Shown here in pieces: positions 1 to 9,890 of a DNA stretch of 21,480 nt (positions are counted from its first letter, which is position 1; the number at the start of each line of letters is the position of its first letter). Where the stretch lies: NCBI GenBank assembly GCA_000969725.1, contig JXSR01S002373.1. The stretch is one strand, 5' to 3'. Source of the DNA: Ophiothrix spiculata (Eukaryota; Echinodermata; Ophiuroidea; Amphilepidida; Ophiotrichidae). Both the position numbers and the translations under genes were made by a program. Below the pieces are notes generated by a model, which saw only the letters and a program-made list of their open reading frames with translations, did no database searches and was not told the origin of the DNA.

Positions 1-618
1 TGTACCTCAAAAATGTCAGAAACAAACTCAATGGTCAGAACTGCATAAATGATTTCAAGCAAAAACTGTGCGTGTGTTTGTGACCGTGCCGTGCCATTTT
101 GCGCTACATAAGAAGATACATGCAAAAGTTGTATTTAAAGAAAAAAAGATTTTCTTAAGATACAAAATATTTATGATTTCTTAAAATATTAAAAAAGTAA
201 ACGCTATAATGAAGAGGTCGCTTTCAGTGCTGGTTCAACTGCACGGTCTTTTTTAGTTCCGGGTCTAGTGTGTCATACATACGTTTAAAATTAAGGATGG
301 GTATGTAACATGTACAATTAATTATTCCTTTATGAGCAACATTCAAGACAATCAGTCTCTCGCATGTGCATTATGCAGTGGTCAAAATAAGTATCGATTC
401 CTCTTTTAAAATTCCTAGGGCGACAGATTTGTAGCTTCTTTCAAGCTCTTTATGTTACTATGATACTATGATAGCTAATCAATGTATGGATCTTTTTTCA
501 GAACAAAGGGAGACAGGAGAGTTACAGATGACCTTGATCAGAGAGCTATCTTTCATCCTAATCAAAATATCTATGATGCAGGGATAATTATGTTCCTCTT
601 TTATTTGTGACATTTCAG
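1..618. other. Non-coding sequence, probably intron upstream of the rhodanese exon
   Basis: AT-rich sequence leading to the acceptor at 617-618. I found no reading frame resembling the N-terminal half of a rhodanese domain, so that exon is probably beyond the left edge. The 99-residue open frame on the opposite strand at 479-778 is a shadow of the rhodanese exon. Confidence 0.6.
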
Positions 619-781
619 TGGGACAAGTGAAAGAGGCCTTAGATCTGCCAGACGATAAGTTTGAAGCAGCGTACGGTGGACGCAAACCATCGCCAGGTGA
701 TGGCAACATAGTTTTTAGTTGCAGGAGTGGCAAGAGAAGTCTGAAAGCCTTGAATACAGCAAGAGCACAGGGCTTCACTTT
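619..781 (+). CDS. Internal exon of a rhodanese-domain sulfurtransferase (partial gene)
   Basis: This exon encodes 53 complete codons, with 2 bases of a split codon at each end. The peptide begins GQVKEALDLPDDKFEAAYGG and continues to VFSCRSGKRSLKALNTARAQ then GFT. The VFSCRSGKRS stretch is the rhodanese active-site loop; its cysteine (codon 720-722) would carry the persulfide. Single-domain rhodaneses of the TSTD1/TSTD3/GlpE type move sulfane sulfur from thiosulfate to thiol acceptors. The acceptor is a clean TTTCAG at 613-618 and the donor is GTGAGT at 782-787. The entering phase fits a preceding codon ending in TG, giving (L)GQVKEAL as in relatives. The N-terminal half of the domain must lie upstream of the window or in an exon I could not recognise. 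Family assignment is firm; the exact paralogue is not. Confidence 0.88.
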
Positions 782-828
782 GTGAGTGCATGCAGTTCGT
801 TGTGATCATTATGACGTGATCAATCTTT

Positions 829-1184
829 ATTCCTGGGGGTACTCAAAAATGTTTTGGTAGGTATGTGCCGCAGGTGTTATCCAACGTAATTAGGTCTTGC
901 GGAACTGGTTTTGGTAAAAAATATGGTATATGGAACTGATTTTTCTTGGAATTATGGTATGAGGAACTGCTTTCTTCGCGTAAAAATACGACTGTCGTAA
1001 CTAAAAATTGGACTGAAAACTTTGAAAAACACACTGTTGACCCATTTTCGTTGAAAATAGAGGTCTTCGGAACTGAAGTAATCTTGAAATGAGCATCTTG
1101 GGGAACGGGAGAGGAGGCTTGAAAAGGGGGTTTGAAGGCGGCACATACCCACACCTTCCATAATTGAAAGTGACCCCCAGGGTT
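829..1184. mobile_element. Foldback MITE in the rhodanese intron
   Basis: The ends form inverted repeats: CCTGGGGGT at 832-840 pairs with ACCCCCAGG at 1173-1181, and GTATGTGCCGC at 861-871 pairs with GCGGCACATAC at 1138-1148. The interior repeats the word GGAACTG or TGGAACTG. Overlapping open frames on the - strand (103 and 130 residues) come from this repeat and resemble no protein family I know. Superfamily unassigned because no target-site duplication is clear. Confidence 0.75.
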
Positions 1185-1721
1185 TATTCATTTTTATGAT
1201 TAAGGTGGTTTCAGAGTAGGTGTCACATGTACATTGCAGATGTCCAAACATTTGCAAATTTTGAGCTGCTCTAATGAAGCATGACACATTTGCATATTCC
1301 GGTGGTGGTCTGTTGCAAGAAAATCTGAATTTATTCGAACTCAAAACGGTGTGTCGTTATGACCATCACGACAATCAATCACAACAATATATTGGCTTGT
1401 CTACAGCGTGATTGCCACAAAAAAATTTCCAAGTGTGAAATGGTTGAGTTTGCGGAATTGAAATGTTTGACATCATGGCTGGTCATAGGACAACCACAAC
1501 AGACACTCTGAAACCAGCTTAAACCAAGCTACCCATGTGGCACCTGGAACAGATTAACCAGGTTGAGTATTAACCTTCAGAAGCAACTTTGCAATACATC
1601 ATGGCAGGGACTATGTTGACTCACTTGGCAAATCTCTCCATAACTGCCTGATATGCGTATGACAAGTGTATGTGTTTGCTCATAAAGTATTCGCTTCTGA
1701 AAGATTGATTCTCAACCTGCT

Positions 1722-1733
1722 CCCCCCCCCCCC
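1722..1733. repeat. Poly-C tract
   Basis: Twelve consecutive C residues inside the rhodanese intron. It is a simple repeat that could form G-quadruplex-like structure on the - strand and is a likely length-variable site. Confidence 0.9.
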
Positions 1734-2809
1734 ACGCCATCCCATGTGTACAATTCCACCATGCATCTTGGAAGAAAACATGTATTCCGGTCTGATACTA
1801 AGAGATTCAAATCTAATTCCCTCTCAGACATGATTTTTTATCCATTGCTCAGGGTACATTGTCTAACCAGTTTTGCACTTTTTGATCTGTTCCTCCATGT
1901 GCATTATATTTTTTATGTCCATTATTTTGCGAGTTGTTATACGGTTGCATCAGTTCTGGTCTCGTATGCTAGTGTGTAGCGTTATAGCTTTATATCCTTG
2001 TACCTATGTTCAGTTCATCTATCTCCCAACTTTAGATATGTTCTGTAGTTTTTAAAGTATTGATTTTCTTTATCTACTTAATTATTGTTTTGATAAATTA
2101 TTTTTTATGTAATTCAGTTTGCTGACTGCACTATGAATTTGAACGTTGTTCATCTGTCACTGTGTTTGTTCCCTACCTCTTCATCTGAGACTGTAGTTCA
2201 ATCTGACCAAATATGTAGGCACAGCCAAAGAAGGCCACATTTTTTTTTGTGGTTTGACTCCACCAACCAACCCTATTGTTAGTGCTTGGTAGTTCCACCC
2301 GGCACTGCCTGGCGTGGTAACAACCCTGCTAATAGTTAACATATTTTCAGTGTTTGTGTCAACCACATCTGCATAGGTCATTCTCTGTTAAAAACAATGG
2401 TTTACAGTGACATATATGTGACCGTCCATCCCAAAAGCAACCGTAAATGCCACCTCTTATCATTTTTACTCTTTTAAATATTTGCAAAGACCATGTTTTA
2501 AGGATTAAAATGAACTTCACTCGATTTCAAGAAGTCAAGTTATGGTCCTTGTATGTAAGGGAGTAAAAAGTATTTGAGATAAATGCGTTTTTCAAAAGAT
2601 CAGTAGGCCTAAGCCCTATATTTTCTGTTGATTGTCTTAAAAATATGCAGATTTATGTCATATTTTTTGTTATCATTTTCTTGAAATGGAACTTGCCTGG
2701 TATTTTGTAGTAAGCACAAAGATTGTGAATCTGACAAAAAATCAAGTTTCTGGCATTTACAGCTCATACGGGCTGGACAGTCACATATGAGATTACCATT
2801 AGCCATATT

Positions 2810-3234
2810 AGTTCGGCGGAACTCACAATTCGGATAATTATGATACGCCTGCCGTGGCGCAGGAAACAAATCGATAGCGCAAGCTGACAAGTACATGTAG
2901 AACATCTTTCTTGCATTTATGATAAATCTATCTGTGGAAATGTCATTTCCATCTGTGCAATTCCAACGGGACAGCCTCGGAACATGTCCTGATAGATCCT
3001 TATCACAGAAGACAAAATAATTTGGCCAAAACTTTCTTAGACTTTAGATGACAAATGATGATAATGTTATTGACTATTATACATACCGGTATGGTGCGCG
3101 GCGAAGCTGAATATTAATTTCAGCTGATATCCCGTTTCAGCTGTTTTTAATCCAAATTCGGATACGGGTATCAGAATTGTGATACGAAGTATCCGAATTC
3201 GGATACGTATCCGAATTGTGAGTTCCGCCGAACT
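2810..3234. mobile_element. MITE with 27-bp perfect terminal inverted repeats
   Basis: The left end (2810-2836) starts AGTTCGGCGGAACTCACAAT and is the exact reverse complement of 3208-3234. The first 14 bases of each TIR are themselves a small hairpin (AGTTC GGCG GAACT). Near the right end the word ATTCGGATAC recurs in both orientations, including an 18-base perfect palindrome at 3189-3206. Such subterminal repeats often bind the transposase. The interior is non-coding. No target-site duplication is obvious, so the superfamily is left open. Confidence 0.85.
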
Positions 3235-4221
3235 GATATAGCAAATATAATCATTTTGAATTATTTAGATATTGATCATAAGGAAATCCTATCATTATAC
3301 ATCTGTATTATTTCAGACAAGCATAGCTAGTTAAACTCTTTTTGATGAGAAAAATGATTTATCAGAAATAAGGGACATCCTCATAATATGCAAAGTCTGC
3401 AAGGTCTGCAACATAAGAAAACATTCATATAAATTTTTCATGGGATTGGTTTCACAAACAATATTCCTGGAATAACTTTATTCCTGTTTTTTTTTCGGGA
3501 TAGAGGCAGTCCACAGTCCTGAACTAACTTGGATTTTATGAAGCTTGGCATGTAGAATGACAATTTTTGTGGTTGTAACTACAGGGTGTCAAAAAAAAAC
3601 CCCTTTCAATCTTTGCCTGTAATTTTCTTGGGTTTAATGGATATTTAGAAAGTATGTAAAGGTAGCATTTTATAGCCCATGAATTGAATTTAAAGATACC
3701 GTTTGTTTCATTTCAATCGGTGTACTACAGAAGTTATGCTTTGTCAAATATTTAGATGTAAAATTTTCTGGTCCAATTTCACAATTTTGTATTAAAGTTC
3801 CCCTTGAATGAAGTTCTATTGAGTATTGTCATTGATCTGCTCGCTCAACCATAACAATGTTTACTAATTTATTATGTGCATGCTCTCTTTTATATGTGAT
3901 GGCTCAACCCAAAAGGGGTGACTTTGAAGATGATATCAATTTTGATTTTATCATTTCATCTGTTACAACATTTTCTAAGCTTTAAAATGACACCTTACTT
4001 GTTGAAATTGACCAAGGCGATCATATTTTAACAGAACAGACAATCTGCTGGAAATTCTTATTATTTTCTTTACTTTGCTGCCTATTTTCATCAGTTTATC
4101 GAAATGTTTTCTGTCGCAAAGTCTCCCTTTTCTGGGTGAGTCATCACATATGTGCTGAAAAAATGAACAAATTTGATGTAAAAATATGACAGTTCTAAAT
4201 TTTCCAAGGTGACCCATTTTT

Positions 4222-4600
4222 ATCCCCCTGGCTTGAAAAGTAGAAGGGGAATTATGGCATAGTAGTGGATGTCTGTGTCGTCTGCGTCGTCGTTGTGAAA
4301 AAGGGTTGACATTTGCCTCTAACTTCTGCATACTTCGATGGATTTTAACCAAACTTGGGTCATGGGTGCAGCATGGGAACCCCCATTTATAGCTGAGGTC
4401 AAAGGTCACATACTGAGGTCAAAGGTCATATGAGGTCAAGTTGCAAAATCTTGGTCAAACCTTGGGGTCAAATTTTCTACTTTGTCTTATTTCAAAGGTT
4501 AAGGTGTCAAATTGTTCACCTTGGACCAGCGATCAAAAGTGTCAATGGTGACTCCATCGTCCAACATCTACATTTTATGGGATCGCATGGCCAGGGGGAT
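4222..4600. mobile_element. Nested foldback repeat inside the mariner-like element
   Basis: Inverted ends ATCCCCCTGGC (4222-4232) and GCCAGGGGGAT (4590-4600) bound a 379-base repeat lying wholly within the larger element, so it probably inserted later. It holds a tandem run of AGGTCA half-sites at 4396-4438. The style (CCCCCTGGCTTGAAAAG then GAAGGGGAATTATGGCATAG) is familiar from repeats in marine invertebrate genomes. No target-site duplication was established. Confidence 0.7.
4396..4438 (+). promoter_or_regulatory. Two perfect DR1 nuclear-receptor sites plus a half-site
   Basis: AGGTCAAAGGTCA occurs at 4396-4408 and again at 4416-4428, followed by AGGTCA at 4433-4438. Each 13-mer is two AGGTCA half-sites spaced by one base, the DR1 arrangement bound by RXR, HNF4 and COUP-TF class receptors. 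The two copies repeat with a 20-base period. They sit in a transposon within an intron, so function is not shown. Confidence 0.75.
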
Positions 4601-5045
4601 TGCGTGGTTCCGAGAACCAGTATTTTTACTCCTTTCAGAAACACCCTTACTTTATGGCAAATAATCATGAAATTAGACCAGACAAGAATCCACCCAAATA
4701 TTTGATAAAACCATGAAAGAGCTAACTCCTACTTTCATGATAAAACATAACTACTGATTGAAATGAAACGAACAGTATCTGAAAGTTCAATTCATGGGCT
4801 ATAAAATGCATTCTTTACATACTTTCTGACTGTCCATTGAACCCTAGAAAATTAAACACAAAGATTGTAAGGTTTTTCTGGCACACCCTGTAGCATATAA
4901 CATCATCAATTAAAGAAAAAAGTCATTCCTGGAATAAAGTTATTATATGTGAATATAGGCCATTGTTAATATGTCTCAATCTTCATAATTTTTGTATTCG
5001 TAATAACTTTTTTTTCTCATTTTCTTATCACACTTTTTCATACAG

Positions 5046-5106
5046 GGCAAGGCATTTCCCAGGAGGCTGGCTTGAATGGGCTAAAGAAAATAAGCTGGGA
5101 GAATAG
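5046..5106 (+). CDS. Last exon of the rhodanese-domain sulfurtransferase
   Basis: The exon follows an acceptor TACAG ending at 5045, preceded by a T-rich tract. Its first base completes the codon split at 781 (TT|G, Leu), and the next 19 codons read ARHFPGGWLEWAKENKLGE, then TAG at 5104-5106. PGGWLEW matches the conserved C-terminal rhodanese signature (often Y.GG...W). The joined peptide GFTLARHFPGGWLEWAKENK is a normal domain ending, which supports both splice sites and the shared phase. The protein ends 8 residues after the EW of the signature, as expected for a single-domain rhodanese with no extension. No standard AATAAA is present in the 190 bases before the transposon at 5298; ATTAAA occurs at 5297-5302 and AATAAA at 5618-5623, inside that element. 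Confidence 0.86.
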
Positions 5107-5297
5107 CTGCCTTAAATCTCCCTGAAGATAGCTGCGTGGTGTAATGGAATGTGAGTACTTGGTTGAATCAAGAGAACAATATGAATTGGCAACGTGAATC
5201 ATTGTTTGCATCTTCTATGGCAAATTTGATTATTGATTATGATAAAGGGACTTACTGATCAGATTGGTAGCTATTGGTGATGGATTTATGAGAAATA
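5107..5297 (+). other. 3' flank of the rhodanese gene
   Basis: Probable 3' untranslated sequence between the TAG at 5104-5106 and the TTAA-flanked element. I see no AATAAA in it. Confidence 0.45.
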
Positions 5298-5804
5298 TTA
5301 AAGGGGCATTGGACAAGTTCAGCATCATCCCCAAACTTTCTCCCTAGCATTTTGAGATTTTTGCATCATTTGAAGTATTACCGGTAATAATAACAGCATG
5401 CAAAGTTTCATTGTCAAATTCAAACCATATATCAAAATATCTAGATATTCTTTTATTTTTAATTATCATTGTCGACAACGATAAATACTGCCCTCTATAG
5501 TTGAATTTTTAAAATGGGCTTTTTCAGGACATATACTGCAAACTCCAAATTTCTTTTCATTATCTGCAATCTACGATGTGAAAGGAATGTTTACAAACAA
5601 TTTTTTGCTTTAACATCAATAAATAGACATTCAGAGAATAGCCTCATACCCAAGATCAACAAACAAAATAAAATTCAAATTTTGACTTTCTTGAAGGTTT
5701 TGATCATAATTTTCACGATATATGGTAATTGACTGTTGTTTTCTAACATATGAAGTGTAAATCATCCACAAATAAAATTTTGAAATTTGTCCAATGCCCT
5801 TTAA
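5298..5804. mobile_element. TTAA-flanked (piggyBac-type) MITE, copy 1
   Basis: TTAA at 5298-5301 is followed by AGGGGCATTGGACAA; the right end TTGTCCAATGCCCT (5787-5800) runs into TTAA (5800-5803, overlapping by one T because of a one-base TIR difference). TTAA duplication is the hallmark of piggyBac-type insertion. An inverted relative lies at 13014-13527, sharing interior blocks such as GTTCAGCATCAT, TTTGACAATGAAACTTTGCA (inverted) and TGTCGACAACGATAA. The 72-codon open frame inside is not gene-like. The element begins about 190 bases after the rhodanese stop. Confidence 0.85.
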
Positions 5805-5984
5805 GAACTATAGGCCTATTGCACGGTTTCGCCATTTGATAGCTATTTGATTAATTTGAAAAGTGCTAATTGCTATATAATCGCAATAGAGAGTGTTGGT
5901 AGTGCATTATGCAGAATAAAATTGTGCAATTTTGTACAATGTGACAGCAAAAGTGATGTGACTTGGTCTATGCCACATATATAA

Positions 5985-6624
5985 AGAGTAGATACCAAAC
6001 GTTGCTGCCATTTTGAACCACCATAATTGAGACCAATTGGAAAGTAAATTATGATTTTGATTATGAAGTTAAAAACAAGAAGCGGTGCTCACTGCCATCT
6101 TGTCGCTCATAGAGCAGAGTTATTGTACCCCAGTACCTCCGAATATGATCAGAGAATTGCCCCATATTCAGGCAGATCACTTAAATCCATACTTGATGCG
6201 TATACAGCGTATGCATTTTGTTTTACATGCAAACTGTGTCTACGTTCAATTACGTAGCGTCTTTTGCGACTTGCTCTGATCAAGGTATGCAGATTTTTCC
6301 CTATAATCCATTTTGTAGGCTCTTGAAGTGTGGCACATGGAGCCGTGAAATGCTGGAGGTACAATAACTCACCTTCTTCTTAAAAGCAACAAATCCAAGA
6401 TGGCCGCTATCTCATAGGATTGCATGGCAGTCAATCAAAATTGTGGCGAGCACCGCTTCTCCTTTATAATTTCTTTGGTTACTACCAAATTATATCAAAG
6501 CTACTTCATAATTGAAATTTAATATTGACAAAGAACTGTGCAAAATGTGAAAAATCGTAAACTTGTTTTCAAGGAGTCCATTACTTCAAAGTTGAGCCAT
6601 GCAAGGAGTTTGGTATCTCTTTTT
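5985..6624. repeat. Outer inverted repeat around the 6078-6460 MITE
   Basis: AGATACCAAAC at 5990-6000 and GTTTGGTATCT at 6608-6618 are exact inverted copies flanking the 6078-6460 foldback element. They may be the ends of a host element into which the inner one inserted, but the arms are short and degenerate inwards. Confidence 0.4.
6078..6460. mobile_element. Foldback MITE with AGAAGCGGTGCTC ends
   Basis: AGAAGCGGTGCTC (6078-6090) pairs with GAGCACCGCTTCT (6448-6460). Further in, GCCATCTTG (6094-6102) pairs with CAAGATGGC (6397-6405), and AGTTATTGTACC pairs with GGTACAATAACT (about 6118-6129 and 6358-6369). The 383-base element is non-coding; three overlapping open frames of 64-71 codons arise from its palindromic structure. 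No clear target-site duplication. Confidence 0.75.
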
Positions 6625-6789
6625 TTATATCTTTAGGCAGAGCAGATAAAATTCTATTATGCATTTTCATATCACCTTTTGCGTGCACATTCATGTTGTA
6701 TATACTTCTTAAAATATAGTATACAAATATTGACTGCTCATGAGGGCAGTTGTAAAAACTATTGCCCCAAAGTGATCTTGAGACCACAT

Positions 6790-7300
6790 ATCCGCCCGAA
6801 AGTATTTCCGCACAAAACTTTATTCAGCCCTATCTCCAAAGGTGTTGATCCAATTTTCATCATATTATGACAGAGATTATATTTCATAATTATCTAAAGA
6901 ACAAAACTGGAATTGCATTAAGTGCATTTGAAAAATGGTGTGTAATGCATATTACTACTTTCGTCTGTGCATACAAACTGTAGTTTAAAAACACTTCTTC
7001 GCATTTGTTTAAAAACTTATAACCTGAAAATACGGTTACACGGTGATAATGAGGTTATGAATAATAGAGAAGTTAGATATTAATGAGATTTGTACTTGCG
7101 GAGTATTTGTATATGGCCCATGAAATCAGCCATATTTTGGCTATGGAAAATCAAATTTCAGAAGAAACATCAATACTATTCATATTGAATAGATAAGTCA
7201 CCTGTACAGGTATGAATTGCAGATAATTCTAGGTCGTTTTAATATAAAAAATGAGGTTTCTGACCATTTTTATTAATGCGGAAATACTTTTGACCGGTAG
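6790..7300. mobile_element. MITE with CGAAAGTATTTCCGC ends, copy 1
   Basis: CGAAAGTATTTCCGC at 6797-6811 is nearly the reverse complement of GCGGAAATACTTTTG at 7278-7292. An inverted relative occurs at about 14844-15245, matching along most of the length (for example GGAATTGCATT, ATGAGGTTATGA and the CCATATTTTGGCTATGG region). No transposase sequence seen. Exact ends are uncertain. Confidence 0.75.
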
Positions 7301-7371
7301 TTTATATACTATTACCCGAGGACAAAGGTCGAGGGAAATAGTATGATAGACTCAAGATTACTTAGAGGTAA

Positions 7372-7460
7372 TAATAGGTTTTACTATTGCCAGAGTGAAA
7401 GAGCAGTCAATATTTGTAACAAATTACCAATTTTATTTTGACAGGGCAATAGTAAAAGCT
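7372..7460. repeat. Small inverted repeat
   Basis: GTTTTACTATTGCC (about 7378-7391) pairs with GGCAATAGTAAAAGC (about 7445-7459), a hairpin-capable pair about 50 bases apart. It could be the remnant of a foldback element. Confidence 0.5.
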
Positions 7461-8176
7461 ATTTATTGGTATATAATAGAATATGTAACCAAATAATCTC
7501 AATTCAGTTATTTATGGATTTGTGCTAATATTATACTTGATTATAGTAGATTATGATATGTATTTTTTTAATTGTAAATTTTGGAAAAACTCAGGAATAA
7601 CCAAGGAGCTAGAATATGGAAGCGGGACCTGCTGTTGCCGGCTTATTGTTTTTCCATATGCCCATTCCTATAAACTTCATCTTTCAATATATTTCAAAGC
7701 ATTAAAAAAATAAAATCACATTAGCATAGAAATTTATTTCACATATATTACAACTATTAGTTTAATACAAGATTAAAGAAGGATATCCACCTCTTAATTG
7801 GAAAAACAAAGTTTGTATGCAGTCCCTAATTTACATTTTACTAAAAACAGAACTTGGTAAATTAGCATAAATGAAGCCAGAAATGACCCCAACTCGGCAG
7901 AAGTACCTCATATTCACCCAAGTTTTGACATGTATTCAAAACACAACTTTTTCAACACTCTTATTATATGTGAAGAAGCAGGATATGTCAACAATGATAC
8001 ACTTACAAAAATAAAATAAGTTGCAAATTGGTGTATTTTGTGACATTTGTGACTGTTTTTAGTGGTGTCATGCTGGCTTCAATGATTTGCCGAGCATGCC
8101 TCTCTTTCCATTCTATCTCTTTGGGAATAGCCACATGATTTGTGGCTCATTTTTATTAATCCATCCTGTGTTATTT
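7461..8176. other. Intergenic AT-rich sequence
   Basis: No gene, RNA or repeat structure recognised. The 63-codon frame at 7522-7713 and the 65-codon frame beginning at 8087 show no conserved motif and are treated as chance open frames. Confidence 0.5.
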
Positions 8177-8357
8177 AGGTATTTAAACATGCTACAGAGT
8201 TGTTCATTGCTAATCAACAACGATGCATCCATGCGTCTGCATATTTTTTATCGCGCGAGGGTGGCTTTAGCCACCCAAGTGTGATAAAAAACGCGGACGC
8301 ATCAGATGCAGAGTTGTTGATTAGCGATGAACAACTCTGTAGCATGTTTGAATACCT
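8177..8357. repeat. 181-bp near-perfect palindrome
   Basis: The sequence folds on itself around 8267/8268. The core GGGTGGCT TT AGCCACCC is perfect, and the outer blocks GCTACAGAGTTGTTCATTGC and CTAATCAACAAC are matched on the far side with few mismatches (roughly 85 percent paired by eye). The spacer is only 2 bases, so it can extrude as a cruciform or, if transcribed, form a long hairpin. It may be a minimal foldback transposon. Confidence 0.9.
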
Positions 8358-9882
8358 TTCCTGAAAACGTATAATTACATTCTAAATGTTTTCAATTTAA
8401 CAGATACTCATTTCAATAAAAATACTTTGAAGAATTTGAAACAAAATGCTAGTTTTTAAATGATTGTTACTTTGTTGTCTTCAACTGTTCCCAAGCGACA
8501 GTCCTTGCACGTACTCAAGTGCCGACGCGTGAGGAACAGTGCGCCGATTTATGTGCGCTGCGTAAACGCACCTCCGTGTACGCTGTGCCATGCGTGACGC
8601 GCTTATTTGAATTATATCAACTGTGGATTCATCACGAATCAACAACGGTATGCTCCTGTACAAGGAGATAAAGTGAGTTGTTGAAATATCAATGAACCAT
8701 GTTAAAAATGTGCATCAGATGTCGCTGGGTTTGATTTGTTGCCTATCGGGCAAAATTCAGCTGATGGTTTGCGCATTTACGGTATGACGTATACCATATC
8801 CAAATCATGATTATTTGGATTTCCCTTCTTTCCTTCCAAGATCAATTTCCCAGAAATCTTCCAAAAATAATGTGAATATTAAATTCAACACAATTTTGCC
8901 CCCATTTCCAAAACTACTGCACCTCCACCAATACAAACTGAAAGTGATTTCGATGAATACAAACATATACATGTGTGAACGCTCCAAACCCGAGATAATT
9001 TATGCTAATCCTCTGCCATAATAGGAATTGAACATGAAATTGATTACGACTACCTAAGACTTTTTTTAGCTAGTGTGAATTCACGGTGTATTCATGGTGT
9101 ATGTAGTTAGATTAATAGAACCCTTGTTTTTTGGGTGACGCAAACCAATATGAGGAATATAACTACCAAGTCAAGTGATCTAAACAGCCACTTTACCATC
9201 TACCCCGGGGTGAGATCAATGGGCTATCAAGAACTCGGCTTTTCTAGTAGTCAGTGGATGGATTATAGTGTGATGGTGGATTTGTAATGCGGATCGTATC
9301 AGCAAAAAAACACAAGGCCCTATGGATTGGACTAAGTGTATGTTGACTGTATGTGCTATAGTACATTCGCGAGTCATTCAGGAAATTGCAAGAATTATAT
9401 CCAGAAGTTATTTTTTTAAAAAAGAGTGCATTGCAAGTAAGGGTCAATTGTTACTGACCTGAACTTGATACATTAAGGTTACAAATCAATGTGACTTGGC
9501 TGATGTGCCAACAATTATCAGAAAAAATTTAGTTTAATTCATTTGCTGGCATTAAGAAATCATGGGTAAAACTAATTAGCTAGGTGCACAGTTTAATATT
9601 ACCTAATGTACCCAGCTTTGTATTTTATTGTTGAAAATATAAACATCAGAATTTTTATGATATATTAATGGTGTATTAAAAATGATTTAGGAATTGCAAA
9701 CCATTACATTTTGTTCTATTTTCTTATTTATTAAAGCCTGTTTTTCTCTATGTATAGTGTGTTTCTATACTCCAAGCAAATAGTTAACCATCGACTGTAT
9801 TTTGTGCTCCACCAATTTGATGTGGTCCTTCAACCGACATGTTTCTATTGGCGCCAACGACTCGTTCACTCAAAACAACATC
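8358..9882. other. Intergenic sequence with a CpG-dense patch
   Basis: Mostly AT-rich and featureless. From about 8495 to 8605 CpG dinucleotides become frequent (ACGCGT, GCGCCG, GTGACGCGC), unlike the flanks. No tRNA-like or protein-coding signature was recognised; open frames of 60-68 codons here look like chance. Confidence 0.5.
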
Positions 9883-9890
9883 AACTCGTT
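9883..9890. repeat. Left 8-bp target-site duplication of the hAT-like element
   Basis: AACTCGTT immediately left of the CAGTGGCGG terminus; repeated exactly at 10740-10747. Confidence 0.93.

Larger units (their letters stand above)
3582..4890. mobile_element. TA-flanked mariner-like element with long terminal inverted repeats
   Basis: The element starts CAGGGTGTC (3582) and ends CACACCCTG (4890) with TA on each side (3580-3581 and 4891-4892), the target duplication of Tc1/mariner elements. The imperfect inverted arms are about 138 bases each (3582-3720 and 4754-4890), sharing blocks such as AGAAAGTATGTAAAG and TTTTATAGCCCATGAATTGA. The 1309-base body carries a nested repeat at 4222-4600 and no recognisable transposase; the 144-codon open frame at 3975-4409 (-) crosses the nested repeat boundary and matches no family I know. 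Confidence 0.8.
782..5045 (+). other. Intron of the rhodanese gene, loaded with foldback elements
   Basis: A 4264-base GT-AG intron joins the two rhodanese exons. It holds three clear inverted-repeat elements (829-1184, 2810-3234, 3582-4890) and a 12-base C run at 1722-1733. Short open frames here fall in repeats or low-complexity AT DNA and show no family resemblance. Between 1190 and 2800 I see no gene or repeat structure beyond AT-rich sequence. Confidence 0.8.

Noticed and set aside
1..618. Search for the N-terminal rhodanese exon
   Set aside because: No frame here resembles the expected IDVR...G.IPGA region before an exon ending in phase 1.
479..778. 99-codon frame on the - strand
   Set aside because: Antisense shadow of the rhodanese exon at 619-781.
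952..1344. 103- and 130-codon overlapping frames on the - strand
   Set aside because: They lie largely within the foldback element at 829-1184 inside the rhodanese intron and resemble no family.
3975..4409. 144-codon open frame on the - strand with a poly-Arg stretch
   Set aside because: It crosses the border of the nested repeat and its Arg run is the translation of CGTCGTC-type repeat sequence; no conserved domain, start context or splice logic.
8230..8300. Palindrome considered as a tRNA or other structured RNA gene
   Set aside because: No cloverleaf, A-box or B-box pattern; simple two-arm symmetry only.
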